From Arthrobacter rhizophilus (GTDB lineage Bacteria > Actinomycetota > Actinomycetes > Actinomycetales > Micrococcaceae): a stretch of DNA of 64,000 nt. The translations under genes and the position numbers were made by a program. The stretch spans positions 91,442-155,441 of the forward strand of contig NZ_JAPFFT010000010.1 in NCBI RefSeq assembly GCF_026241105.1, in the 5' to 3' direction. Shown piece by piece: positions 49,816-58,764 of this stretch (its first letter is position 1; every line of letters begins with the position of its first letter). The notes beneath the pieces were generated by a model, which was not told where the DNA came from, made no database searches, and saw only the letters and a list, made by a program, of their open reading frames with translations.

Positions 49816-51234
49816 ATGCACGCTGAACAGCAACTTTCTAAATCCCTAAAACCACGGCACTTGTCCATGATCGCCATCGCCGGCGTCATTGGCGCAGGGT
49901 TGTTCGTCGGTTCCGGAGCTGCAATCCAGCAGGCCGGCCCGGGTATCCTCCTGGCGTACATGGCCGCAGGCCTTGTGGTGATCCTCGTGATGCGAATGCT
50001 CGGTGAAATGGCCGCCGCCAACCCGGAAACGGGCTCGTTCTCCACATATGCCGACAAGGCGCTCGGCCGCTGGGCTGGCTTCAGCATCGGGTGGCTGTAT
50101 GCCTGGTTCTGGATCATCGTTCTGGGCATCGAGGCCACAGCAGGGGCCGCGATCTTGCACCGCTGGGTTCCCGGCGTCGATCAGTGGCTGTGGGCGCTAG
50201 TGCTCATGATCCTGCTGACACTTACGAACCTCGGCTCGGTAAAGTCCTACGGCGAGTTCGAATTCTGGTTTGCTTCGATCAAGGTCACCGCAATCGTCTT
50301 GTTCCTGCTCGCAGGCCTCGCGGCGATCCTCGGCTTCATGCCAGGCGTGCCAGCTCCGGGCGTCGCCAACTTGCTGGAAAACGGTGGTTTCCTGCCGAAC
50401 GGGCCCGGCGCGGTCTTGGCCGGCATCCTCGTAGTCGTCTTTTCTTTCTTCGGTGCGGAAATCGCCACCATCGCGGCCGGTGAGTCTGCCGATCCCGTGG
50501 ACGCCGTCAAGAAAGCCGTCAAGTCCACCGTCTGGCGCATCCTGGTTTTCTACGTCGGATCGATCGCCATTGTGGTCACCCTCCTGCCCTGGAACAGCGC
50601 CAGTGTGGCAAAAAGCCCCTACGTAGCCGTCATTGAGCTGTACGGCATCCCGGGAGCCGGCACCATCATGGACATCGTGGTCCTCACCTCCGTGTTGTCC
50701 TGCCTGAACTCCGGTCTCTACACCGCCAGCCGCATGCTCTTCTCCCTGTCCAAACGCGGCGACGCTCCCAGGTCCTGGGGCAGGATCTCCAAGCGCGGCG
50801 TCCCGGCCACCGCAGTGCTGGCGTCCACCGTGGTTGGCTTCATCACCGTGGGCCTGAACTACATCGCCCCTGACACTGTGTTCCTGTTCCTCGTCAACAC
50901 GTCTGGCGCGATTGCCCTCTTCGTGTGGCTGGTCATCTCGGCTTCCCAGTTGATCCTGCGCCGCCGCATGGGTGCCTCGGCTCAGGGCCTGAGCCTGAAG
51001 ATGTGGTTTTTCCCGTACCTGACGTGGGTTGCGATCATCAGCATCGTGGCATTGCTGATCGGAATGGTGATCCTGGAGTCAACCCGGGAATCGCTCCTGC
51101 TCTCTGTGCTCCTGGCCGTCATTGTGGTAGCAATTGGCCTATGGCGCTACCGCAAGGGTGTAGCCGTCCCGGCCACCAGCCCGGCGACCGGGGAGGTCGA
51201 CGCCGTCGCCCCAGCAGGAGTGCCGGTGCCGTAA
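49816..51234 (+). CDS. Amino-acid permease (AAT/GABA permease family)
   Basis: 472 residues with twelve membrane helices. LKPRHLSMIAIAGVIGAGLFVGSGAAIQQAGPGILLAY is the APC signature at helix 1 of the GabP/LysP/AroP group, and MRMLGEMAAANPETGSFSTYADKALG follows. The NSGLYTASRMLFSLSKRGDAP segment is typical of GABA/proline-type permeases. The ribosome site is weak. A strong 16-bp hairpin follows the stop. Substrate not assignable beyond the family. Confidence 0.9.
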   Translation: MHAEQQLSKSLKPRHLSMIAIAGVIGAGLFVGSGAAIQQAGPGILLAYMAAGLVVILVMRMLGEMAAANPETGSFSTYADKALGRWAGFSIGWLYAWFWIIVLGIEATAGAAILHRWVPGVDQWLWALVLMILLTLTNLGSVKSYGEFEFWFASIKVTAIVLFLLAGLAAILGFMPGVPAPGVANLLENGGFLPNGPGAVLAGILVVVFSFFGAEIATIAAGESADPVDAVKKAVKSTVWRILVFYVGSIAIVVTLLPWNSASVAKSPYVAVIELYGIPGAGTIMDIVVLTSVLSCLNSGLYTASRMLFSLSKRGDAPRSWGRISKRGVPATAVLASTVVGFITVGLNYIAPDTVFLFLVNTSGAIALFVWLVISASQLILRRRMGASAQGLSLKMWFFPYLTWVAIISIVALLIGMVILESTRESLLLSVLLAVIVVAIGLWRYRKGVAVPATSPATGEVDAVAPAGVPVP

Positions 51235-51250
51235 CGCCCTAAGTTCTGCA

Positions 51251-51289
51251 AGAAGGTTCCTGGGCCGACGAGCGGCCCAGGAACCTTCT
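51251..51289. terminator. Bidirectional terminator with 16-bp perfect stem
   Basis: AGAAGGTTCCTGGGCC (51251-51266) and its exact reverse complement (51274-51289) with a 7-base loop, between the convergent permease and lacI-type genes. A-rich/T-rich ends make it work from both sides. Confidence 0.85.
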
Positions 51290-51293
51290 ATGT

Positions 51294-52328
51294 CTAAGCC
51301 GGCGGGGCCGTGGATTCGCGGACCACCAAGTGCGTGGCGAGTTCCACTCTGCGTGAATCGACCGCATCGCCTCGCATTTGCCGCAGCACGAACCGCAAGG
51401 CGGCGCGGCCCATCTCCTGCAGCGGCTGGGACACCGAGGTCAGGGGAGGCACCGATTCTTCGGCTTGGTAGGTGCCGTCAAAGCCGACCACACTGATGTC
51501 CTCCGGGATGCGGATCTTTTGTCGACGCGCCTCGGCGAGCGCCCCCAAAGCGATGCTGTCGCTTGCGGCGAAGATCGCAGTTGGGCGCTCTTCAAGCTGA
51601 AGCAGGGTCTTCATTCCCGCCACACCGTTCTCGGACCGGAAAGGCCCTGACAGGATGTAGCGCTCCTCGACCGGCACACCCTTCGCCATCAGTGCGGCCA
51701 TGTAGCCGTGAAGCCGCGCTTGGTTGCATTCCGCGGCTTCCGGCCCGCCCAGGTAGGCGATCCGCCGGTGACCTAGATCCAGCAAATGGGCCGTGGCAGC
51801 CTTGCCGCCCGCCCAGTTGCTGGCGCCCACGCTGACCACGTCATCTGGCGGCGGGTTGAGCGGGTCGATGACAACGATGGGAATCTGCCGCCGTCGAAAT
51901 GGATCCAACTGGGCCGAACTGAAGGCCGAGGTCACCACGATCATGCCGCTGCGCCCTTCGTCGATGATCCGCTGGGCCCGTTGCTCCGGGCTTAGTGTCG
52001 ACGCACCCTGCTGGCCCGTGATGTTGAGGAGGACTTCGACGTCGGAGGCGGCCGCGTGCTCCAGCACGCCATTGAGCACTTCCACGCCATACGCCGAGTT
52101 CAAGGTGTCGAGCACTACCTCCACCACAGGCCGCCGGCCCGCGCTGTTTTTTCGCTGAAGCGGTGACTTGTACCCAGTCCGCTCCAAGGCAGTCAGAACC
52201 CTGGCGCGAGTAGGGGCGGCAACGTCCTCGCGCCCGTTGACGACCTTCGAGACCGTCGGCATCGAGACGCCCGCCTCCCGCGCAACCGCGGCCAACGTCA
52301 GCTTGGCCGGGCGTTCATTGCTGGCCAT
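51294..52328 (-). CDS. LacI family transcriptional regulator of the glycoside cluster
   Basis: 344 residues from ATG 52328 (GGGGAG upstream). N-terminal LacI helix-turn-helix (LTLAAVAREAGVSMPTVSKVVNGREDVAAPTRARVLTALERTGY) and a periplasmic-binding-like ligand domain. CGAAATATTTCG palindromes lie 17 bp upstream of its own start and in the leader of the sugar ABC operon, so it likely represses itself and the operon; a CGAAA-N-TTTCG-type site is known for BxlR-like LacI regulators of plant-sugar genes. Confidence 0.9.
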   Translation of the reverse strand: MASNERPAKLTLAAVAREAGVSMPTVSKVVNGREDVAAPTRARVLTALERTGYKSPLQRKNSAGRRPVVEVVLDTLNSAYGVEVLNGVLEHAAASDVEVLLNITGQQGASTLSPEQRAQRIIDEGRSGMIVVTSAFSSAQLDPFRRRQIPIVVIDPLNPPPDDVVSVGASNWAGGKAATAHLLDLGHRRIAYLGGPEAAECNQARLHGYMAALMAKGVPVEERYILSGPFRSENGVAGMKTLLQLEERPTAIFAASDSIALGALAEARRQKIRIPEDISVVGFDGTYQAEESVPPLTSVSQPLQEMGRAALRFVLRQMRGDAVDSRRVELATHLVVRESTAPPA

Positions 52329-52344
52329 CACTCCCCTACTCTTT

Positions 52345-52356
52345 CGAAATATTTCG
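52345..52356. promoter_or_regulatory. LacI-family operator 1 (autoregulatory)
   Basis: CGAAATATTTCG, a perfect 12-bp palindrome 17 bp upstream of the regulator's ATG; identical to operator 2. Confidence 0.75.
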
Positions 52357-52435
52357 CTCCCACAAGTCTGGGTGCCAAAGCCAGCAGAGTCAATCATCAT
52401 TTCGTAAAAGAGTTGAACTTTATGCCCGAAAGTCC

Positions 52436-52464
52436 TTGACCGTGACTCAGACCACAGCTAAATT
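52436..52464 (+). promoter_or_regulatory. Promoter of the sugar ABC operon
   Basis: TTGACC (52436-52441) and TAAATT (52459-52464) with an exact 17-bp spacer; predicted start near 52471, about 137 bp before the binding-protein ATG. Confidence 0.7.
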
Positions 52465-52488
52465 TGCCTGACGGACCGAAAATAATAT

Positions 52489-52500
52489 CGAAATATTTCG
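52489..52500. promoter_or_regulatory. LacI-family operator 2 (operon)
   Basis: CGAAATATTTCG (extended TCGAAATATTTCGA) about 20-30 bp downstream of the predicted start, a roadblock position. Same 12-mer as operator 1, 144 bp away, so DNA looping between the two is possible. Confidence 0.75.
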
Positions 52501-52607
52501 AAGAATCCGTAAAGCGTACTCAGTGTCAGCGGCAGTGCAGCCTCATCCCTGAAGGCCGGACTCCCGAAACCAATAGCCGGGCAATCAGCGTCGAGCCCGG
52601 AGGACGA

Positions 52608-53939
52608 ATGGAAATGCAAATGGTAAAACTCACGTTGCGTTCGGCAGCGATCGCCGTCACTGCTGCGGCCGTGTCACTCTCCCTCGCTGCCTGTGGTTCC
52701 AGCGGACCGGCGGGTTCGGCGGGCAACGCCGATTCGACCACCATGTGGGGCCTTACGGGCGGTAACCAGCCCGTGCTCCAGAAGTCCATCGATGCGTGGA
52801 ACAAAGCTCACGCGGATGAGGCAATCAAGCTCGACTTCTTCGCGAACGACGCGTACAAGACTAAGGTCCGCACCGCCGTCGGCGCCGGCCAGGGACCCAC
52901 CTTCATCTACGGATGGGGCGGCGGAGTCTTGAAGTCCTACGTCGACTCCGGCCAGGTTGCCGACATGTCCGATTTCATCGCGTCAAACCCGGACGTCAAG
53001 AGCCGCTACCTTCCGTCCGTGCTCAAGAATGGCGTGATCAACGGCAAGACCTATGCCTTGCCGAACAACAACGTGCAGCCGGTCGTCCTGTATTTCAATA
53101 AGGACGTCTTCGACAAGATCGGCGCACAGGCCCCCAAGACCTGGGATGAGCTGATGGCGCTGGTGCCGAAGTTCAAAGCAGCCGGTATCGCCCCCTTCTC
53201 CCTGGGTGGCCAGTCCAAGTGGCCTGACCTGATGTGGCTCGAATACCTTGTTGAGCGCATCGGCGGACCCGACGCCTTCGCGAACATCGCCGCGAACAAG
53301 CCCGGCGCGTGGTCCGATCCCGCCGTCAAGGAAGCCCTGACCAAGATCCAGGAACTGGTTGACGCCGGCGGATTCGTGAACGGCTTCTCCTCCGTTGCTG
53401 CCGACAGCAACGCCGACCAGGCGCTCCTCTACACCGGCAAGGCCGCCATGATCCTGCAGGGCGGCTGGATCTACCAGGGCATGAAGAAGGACGCGGCGGA
53501 TTTCGTCAAGAGCGGCAAGCTCGGCTACATCACGTTCCCAACCGTTTCCGGAGGCAAGGGCGATCCGGCCAACGTGGTGGGCAACCCTTCCAACTTCTGG
53601 TCGATTTCGTCCAAGGCCACTGACAGCCAGAAGAAGGCCGCGCTCGACTACGTCAAGAGCGGAATGTTCACCGACGCGGACACCCAGGCCCTGATCGATT
53701 CCGGAGCCGTTCCCGTGACCACGGGCATCGAAAGCAAGCTGGCAGCATCGCCGGACAAGGACTTCCTGAGCTACGTGTACGGCATGGCCAAGAACGCCCC
53801 GAGCTTCACCCTCTCTTGGGACCAGGCCCTCAGCCCCGCACAGGGAGACGCCATGCTGGCGAACCTGGACCAGATCTTCCTGAAGAAGATCAGCCCCGAT
53901 CAGTTCGTCACAACCATGAACGCAACGATCGGAAAGTAA
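52608..53939 (+). CDS. Sugar ABC transporter substrate-binding lipoprotein
   Basis: 443 residues from ATG 52608 (GGAGG four bases upstream; ATGs 52614 and 52620 are alternatives). Lipoprotein signal peptide with lipobox SLAAC, then a family 1 solute-binding fold (MWGLTGGNQPVLQKSIDAWNKAH, TFIYGWGGGVLKSYVDSGQVADMSD, TWDELMALVPKF, GKAAMILQGGW). It captures a sugar or glycoside outside the cell for the two permeases that follow. No ATPase gene is in the operon, so a shared MsiK-type ATPase elsewhere is expected. Confidence 0.92.
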   Translation: MEMQMVKLTLRSAAIAVTAAAVSLSLAACGSSGPAGSAGNADSTTMWGLTGGNQPVLQKSIDAWNKAHADEAIKLDFFANDAYKTKVRTAVGAGQGPTFIYGWGGGVLKSYVDSGQVADMSDFIASNPDVKSRYLPSVLKNGVINGKTYALPNNNVQPVVLYFNKDVFDKIGAQAPKTWDELMALVPKFKAAGIAPFSLGGQSKWPDLMWLEYLVERIGGPDAFANIAANKPGAWSDPAVKEALTKIQELVDAGGFVNGFSSVAADSNADQALLYTGKAAMILQGGWIYQGMKKDAADFVKSGKLGYITFPTVSGGKGDPANVVGNPSNFWSISSKATDSQKKAALDYVKSGMFTDADTQALIDSGAVPVTTGIESKLAASPDKDFLSYVYGMAKNAPSFTLSWDQALSPAQGDAMLANLDQIFLKKISPDQFVTTMNATIGK

Positions 53940-53942
53940 ACA

Positions 53943-54845
53943 GTGTCTACCTCAACCGGTTCTTCCCGGCGGGTCCTTGAAAAGGGCCCGTCGGGGTGGC
54001 TGGCCGCACCAGCCCTCGTTTTCTTCCTCCTGTTCGCCATCCTCCCGCTCCTTGGCGTGCTCTTCCTCAGCTTCACCAAATGGGACGGGCTGGGCGAAAT
54101 CAAGCTGGACGGCTTGTCGAGCTGGACCACGGTCCTGACCGATCCCGTCACTGGTAACGCGCTGTTGGTCACCGCCAAGATCATGTTCTTCTCGTTCATC
54201 GTCCAGGCGCCCATCAGCCTGCTGCTGGGCGTGTTCACGTCCGCTTCCCAGAAATACCGCGCAGCCCTCGCGGTCCTATACTTCGTGCCGCTGCTGCTCT
54301 CCTCGGCTGCCGTCGCCATCGCTTACAAGGCCCTGTTGGACCCGAACTTCGGCCTTGGCCCGGGCTTGGGCCTTCCGTTCCTTGCCCAGGACTGGCTCGG
54401 CAACTCGGACCTGGTGCTGTTCGTCGTCGTATTCGTCATCGCCTGGCAGTTCGTCCCGTTCCACACGCTCATCTACCAAGGTGGCGTCCGCCAGATCCCT
54501 GCGTCCCTCTACGAAGCGGCCCAAATTGACGGCGCAGGACGCATGCAGCAGTTCTTCGCCATCACTTTGCCCCAGTTGAAGTACACCATCATCACGTCCT
54601 CTACCCTCATGGTGGTCGGCTCGCTGGCCTACTTCGATCTCGTCTTCGTCCTCACGGGCGGCGGACCCGGGTACGCCACGCGGCTTTTGCCGCTGCACAT
54701 GTACCTGACGGGCTTCAAGGCCAACGACATGGGCGCCGCCAGCGCCCTGGGCGTCATCCTCGTGGTGATCGGCCTTGCGCTGGCCCTGATCCTGCAAAGA
54801 CTCGGTGGCAAGAACCGCAACGCAAGCCAATTGGAAGGTGCCTGA
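53943..54845 (+). CDS. Sugar ABC transporter permease, MalF type
   Basis: 300 residues from GTG 53943, three bases after the binding-protein stop. Six membrane helices and the EAA loop YEAAQIDGAGRMQQFFAITLPQLK that contacts the ATPase. It forms half of the membrane channel with the next gene, with which it overlaps by one base. Confidence 0.93.
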   Translation: MSTSTGSSRRVLEKGPSGWLAAPALVFFLLFAILPLLGVLFLSFTKWDGLGEIKLDGLSSWTTVLTDPVTGNALLVTAKIMFFSFIVQAPISLLLGVFTSASQKYRAALAVLYFVPLLLSSAAVAIAYKALLDPNFGLGPGLGLPFLAQDWLGNSDLVLFVVVFVIAWQFVPFHTLIYQGGVRQIPASLYEAAQIDGAGRMQQFFAITLPQLKYTIITSSTLMVVGSLAYFDLVFVLTGGGPGYATRLLPLHMYLTGFKANDMGAASALGVILVVIGLALALILQRLGGKNRNASQLEGA

Positions 54846-55768
54846 TGGCTTCCACAACCCAGCTTCCCGTACCTCCGGCAGGGCGCACCGCGCTAAGCAA
54901 CAACGCGAGCCACAAGCATGGCCCCCGGTCAAAACGGACCAAGGGACCAGGACGCTTCCGTCCTAACTATCTGGGCGGCTTGGGCGGTTGGTTGTGGCTG
55001 GCGGTCATCATCGTTCCGATCTACTACGTGGTAGTCACCAGCCTGAAGAACCAGGCCGGCTTCTTCACCTCGAACCCGATGCTGCCGCCAAGCGAGCCGA
55101 CGCTGGACAACTACAAGCTGGTGCTCGAGAACGACTTCGCCATGTACTTCGTAAACAGCCTGCTCGTCACGGTGGGCAGCGTGGTGCCCGCACTCCTGGT
55201 GTCTTTCATGGCTGCCTACGCGATCGTTCGGGGCAAGGGCCGCTTCCTGGCTTGGACCAATAACACGTTCCTCCTGGGCCTGGCGATTCCGCTCCACGCC
55301 ACGATCATCCCCATCTATTGGATGATCACCAAGGCGCATCTCTACGACACGTTGTTGGCGCTTATCCTCCCGTCCATCGCGTTCGCCATTCCTATTTCGG
55401 TCCTCATCCTGAGCAACTTCATGCGGGATGTCCCCAACGAGTTGTTCGAGTCCATGCGGCTCGACGGCTGCTCGGACTGGGCCATGATGTGGCGACTCGC
55501 GCTGCCCATGACGCGTCCCGCCGTCGTAACTGTTGGCATTTACAACGCGCTGGGAGTCTGGAACGGCTTCCTCTTCCCGCTGATCCTGACCCAAAGCCCC
55601 TCCACGCGCGTGCTTCCACTGTCCTTGTGGACCTTCCAAGGCGAATTCAGCGTGAACATCCCTGCCGTGCTGGCTTCGGTGGTGCTCGCGACTTTGCCGC
55701 TCCTGGTCATCTATGTGGTGGCCCGCCGCCAGCTGCTCAGCGGACTGACCGCCGGATTCAGCAAATAG
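54845..55768 (+). CDS. Sugar ABC transporter permease, MalG type
   Basis: 307 residues. A basic N-terminal ~40 residues, then six helices and the EAA loop ESMRLDGCSDWAMMWRLALPMTRP. Pairs with the preceding MalF-type subunit. Its start overlaps the previous stop (TGATG). The dehydrogenase gene follows 34 bp later. Confidence 0.93.
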   Translation: MASTTQLPVPPAGRTALSNNASHKHGPRSKRTKGPGRFRPNYLGGLGGWLWLAVIIVPIYYVVVTSLKNQAGFFTSNPMLPPSEPTLDNYKLVLENDFAMYFVNSLLVTVGSVVPALLVSFMAAYAIVRGKGRFLAWTNNTFLLGLAIPLHATIIPIYWMITKAHLYDTLLALILPSIAFAIPISVLILSNFMRDVPNELFESMRLDGCSDWAMMWRLALPMTRPAVVTVGIYNALGVWNGFLFPLILTQSPSTRVLPLSLWTFQGEFSVNIPAVLASVVLATLPLLVIYVVARRQLLSGLTAGFSK

Positions 55769-55802
55769 CTGTCGCTCTTTGAATGGCACGAAAGGAAACA
55801 CA

Positions 55803-56996
55803 ATGACTACCCCAAAGCCCTTGCGCGTCGGCATGGTCGGCTATGCGTTCATGGGTGCCGCCCACTCCCACGCCTGGCGGACTGCGCCGAGGTTCTTCGA
55901 TCTCCCGCTGGACCCCCAGCTCACCGCCCTGTGCGGCCGGAACGACGACGGCGTCCGGGCCTCCGCGCGCAAGCTCGGCTGGGGATCCGTGGAGACAGAT
56001 TGGCGCCGGCTCCTCGAGCGGGACGACATCGACCTGATCGACATCTGCACCCCGGGCAACACCCACGCGGAGATCGCGATCGCGGCCCTTGAAGCCGGCA
56101 AGCACGTGCTCTGCGAAAAGCCGCTGGCCAATTCGGTGGCAGAGGCAGAGCGCATGACCGAAGCCGCCCGGGCCGCGGCCGAACGCGGGGTGTTCTCGAT
56201 GTGCGGGTTCAGCTACCGCCGCACGCCGGCGTTGGCCCTCGCCAAGCGGATGGTCGACGACGGCAGGCTGGGAACCATCCGGCACGTGCGGGCGCAGTAC
56301 CTGCAGGACTGGCTCAGCGACGAAAACGCGCCCATGACCTGGCGGCTGGACAAGTCCAAGTCCGGGTCGGGCTCCTTGGGCGACATCGGAGCACACAGCA
56401 TCGACGCCGCGCAATGGGTCACCGGGCAGCAGATCACCGGCGTTTCCGCGCTCCTGGAAACCTTCGTCCACGAGCGCCCGCTGGCCGGTGACCTCGTGGG
56501 CCTCGGCGGACATGGCGACGTCGGCGCGGATGCGCCGCGCGGGACGGTCACCGTCGATGACGCCGCGATTTTCACCGCAAGGTTCGACGGCGGCGCTGCT
56601 TCGCCGGGCGCCGTCGGGGTTTTCGAGGCGACGCGCTTCGCGCTGGGACGGAAGAACGCGATGCGCCTGGAGGTCAACGGCACCAAGGCCTCCCTCGCGT
56701 TCGACTTCGAAGAGATGAACGTACTGTCCTTCTACGACGCCGCGGAATCCCCCGACGCCGGGTTCCGTCGGATCTTCGTCACCGAACCCGAGCACCCCTA
56801 CGCCGGAAATTGGTGGCCCACAGGGCATGGCCTCGGATATGAGCACGGTTTCACGCACCAAGTGGTGGACCTCGTGACGGCGATCGGGGCAGGCGAGCAG
56901 CCCTCGCCGTCGTTCGCCGATGCCCTGCAAGTGCAAAAGGTCCTGGCCGCCGTGGAAGGCAGCGCCGCAGAGTCCAGCCGCTGGCAGAAAGTCTAG
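55803..56996 (+). CDS. Gfo/Idh/MocA family dehydrogenase 1
   Basis: 397 residues from ATG 55803 (AAAGGAAA upstream). Rossmann start VGMVGYAFMGAAHSHAW, CEKPLAN (catalytic Lys) and SGSGSLGDIGAHSIDAAQWV with the conserved D-x-G-x-H. In the operon order dehydrogenase, isomerase/epimerase, ThuA-like, dehydrogenase, it probably oxidises a hydroxyl of the imported sugar, perhaps C3, with NAD(P). Confidence 0.9.
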   Translation: MTTPKPLRVGMVGYAFMGAAHSHAWRTAPRFFDLPLDPQLTALCGRNDDGVRASARKLGWGSVETDWRRLLERDDIDLIDICTPGNTHAEIAIAALEAGKHVLCEKPLANSVAEAERMTEAARAAAERGVFSMCGFSYRRTPALALAKRMVDDGRLGTIRHVRAQYLQDWLSDENAPMTWRLDKSKSGSGSLGDIGAHSIDAAQWVTGQQITGVSALLETFVHERPLAGDLVGLGGHGDVGADAPRGTVTVDDAAIFTARFDGGAASPGAVGVFEATRFALGRKNAMRLEVNGTKASLAFDFEEMNVLSFYDAAESPDAGFRRIFVTEPEHPYAGNWWPTGHGLGYEHGFTHQVVDLVTAIGAGEQPSPSFADALQVQKVLAAVEGSAAESSRWQKV

Positions 56997-57009
56997 GAGG
57001 GGAATCCCA

Positions 57010-58014
57010 ATGAAAAGACCCATCACACTATTCACCGGCCAGTGGGCCGATCTGCCCTTCCAAGAGGTCGCCCGGCTCGCCGGCGAGTGGGGCTTCGACG
57101 GGCTGGAAATCGCCTGCTGGGGCGACCACCTGGACCCCTACCGCGCTTCCGTGGACGACGGCTACGTCCAGGAACGCCTCGAGATCCTTGAGAAAAACGG
57201 CCTCAAGGTCTTCGCGATCGCCAACCACCTCACGGGCCAGGCAGTGTGTGACGACCCCATCGATGAGCGCCACCGGGACATCCTCTCCGATGAAATCTGG
57301 GGCAATGGTGATCCCGAAGGGGTACGTCAACGCGCTGCGGAGTCCATGAAGGACACCGCACGGGCCGCGGCACGCCTCGGCGTCAAGACCGTCACCGGAT
57401 TCACGGGCTCCTCCATCTGGAAGGCCGTGGCCATGTTCCCGCCTGCCTCGGAAGCGATGATCGAGCGTGGCTACCAGGATTTCGCGGACCGCTGGAACCC
57501 GATCCTCGACGTGTTCGACGAGGTCGGAGTCCGCTTCGCCTTGGAAGTCCACCCCTCAGAGATCGCCTACGACTACTGGACCGCAAAGCGCGCCCTGGAA
57601 GCCGTCGGCCACAGGGAGAGCTTCGGGCTGAACTTCGATCCGTCCCACTTCATCTGGCAGGACCTGGATCCGGTGATGTTCCTCCAGGATTTCGCACCGA
57701 AGATCTTCCATATGCACGTCAAGGAATCCATCCGCCAGCTCAATGGCCGAAATGGCCGGCTCGGATCCCACTTGCCATGGGCGGATCCGCGCCGTGGCTG
57801 GGACTTCGTCACCGCAGGCCATGGGGACGTGAAGTGGGAGCCGATCTTCCGGACTCTCAATGCCATCGGCTATGACGGGCCAACCAGCGTCGAATGGGAA
57901 GACGCGGGCATGGACCGGCTCGTGGGAGCGCCGCAATCTTTGGCCATGGTCCGGGAACTCGCCGCTATCGCCCCGCCCGTCGCCGCATTCGACGCCGCGT
58001 TCTCGAGCCGCTGA
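57010..58014 (+). CDS. Sugar phosphate isomerase/epimerase (xylose isomerase-like TIM barrel)
   Basis: 334 residues from ATG 57010 (AGGAGGGG nine bases upstream). AP-endonuclease-2/xylose-isomerase-like barrel with metal-ligand regions ALEVHPSEIAYDY, GLNFDPSHFIWQ, MHVKESIR and SVEWEDAGMDR. Family members act as 3-ketose isomerases, epimerases or beta-eliminating deglycosidases on 3-keto sugars. It sits 13 bp after the first dehydrogenase. Which reaction applies is not resolved by sequence. Confidence 0.87.
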   Translation: MKRPITLFTGQWADLPFQEVARLAGEWGFDGLEIACWGDHLDPYRASVDDGYVQERLEILEKNGLKVFAIANHLTGQAVCDDPIDERHRDILSDEIWGNGDPEGVRQRAAESMKDTARAAARLGVKTVTGFTGSSIWKAVAMFPPASEAMIERGYQDFADRWNPILDVFDEVGVRFALEVHPSEIAYDYWTAKRALEAVGHRESFGLNFDPSHFIWQDLDPVMFLQDFAPKIFHMHVKESIRQLNGRNGRLGSHLPWADPRRGWDFVTAGHGDVKWEPIFRTLNAIGYDGPTSVEWEDAGMDRLVGAPQSLAMVRELAAIAPPVAAFDAAFSSR

Positions 58015-58065
58015 CTTTTCCGGCTGCTATTGCCGGGTTTACGTATTTCTAAGCAAAAGGAAACC

Positions 58066-58764
58066 ATGACTGACAAGAAGACCGCCCTGGTGGTCCGTGG
58101 CGGCTGGGATGGCCACCAGCCATTCGAGGCCACGGAATTCTTTATCCCGTTCCTCAAGGACAACGGCTACGACGTCCGGGTCGAGGAATCCCCCAAGGTA
58201 TATGCCGATTCGGCATACATGCCCGGCGTTGACCTGATCGTGCAGTGCATGACCATGTCCACCATCGAAAAGGACGAATTCGAAGGGCTCCGCACCGCCG
58301 TCGAAAACGGCACGGGACTGGCCGGCTGGCACGGTGGCATCGCCGATTCCTACCGGAACAACTCGGACTACCTGCACATGATCGGCGGCCAGTTCGCGTG
58401 CCATCCGGGCAAACACCCTGACGAACTCATCGGCGAGCAGTCCGACAATTACGTGCCCTACACCGTGAACATGCTCCCGGCTGCCGCGAGCCATCCCATC
58501 ACGCAGGGCATCAGCGACTTCGAGCTGGTCACCGAGCAGTACTGGGTCCTCTCGGACGACTACATCGACGTCCTCGCCACCACCACGCAGAAGGTCCGCG
58601 ACTGGGACCCGTGGAACCGGGAAGTCACCTCCCCCGCCATCTGGACCCGCCAGTGGGCCGAAGGCAGGATCTTCGTCTGCACCCCGGGCCACCGCGTGGA
58701 AATCCTCCAGGACAGCAACGTCCGCACCATCATCGAAAGGGGCATGCTTTGGGCAACCCGATAG
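58066..58764 (+). CDS. ThuA-like (trehalose utilisation) domain protein
   Basis: 232 residues from ATG 58066. Flavodoxin-like/glutamine-amidotransferase-like ThuA fold: VVRGGWDGHQPFEATEFF, VDLIVQCMTMSTIEKDEFEGL, GWHGGIADSYRNNSDYLHMIGGQFACHPG and SHPITQGISDFELVTEQYWVL. ThuA of Sinorhizobium works with ThuB, a Gfo/Idh dehydrogenase, in oxidation of trehalose and related disaccharides to 3-keto forms; the same pairing is seen here. Confidence 0.88.
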   Translation: MTDKKTALVVRGGWDGHQPFEATEFFIPFLKDNGYDVRVEESPKVYADSAYMPGVDLIVQCMTMSTIEKDEFEGLRTAVENGTGLAGWHGGIADSYRNNSDYLHMIGGQFACHPGKHPDELIGEQSDNYVPYTVNMLPAAASHPITQGISDFELVTEQYWVLSDDYIDVLATTTQKVRDWDPWNREVTSPAIWTRQWAEGRIFVCTPGHRVEILQDSNVRTIIERGMLWATR

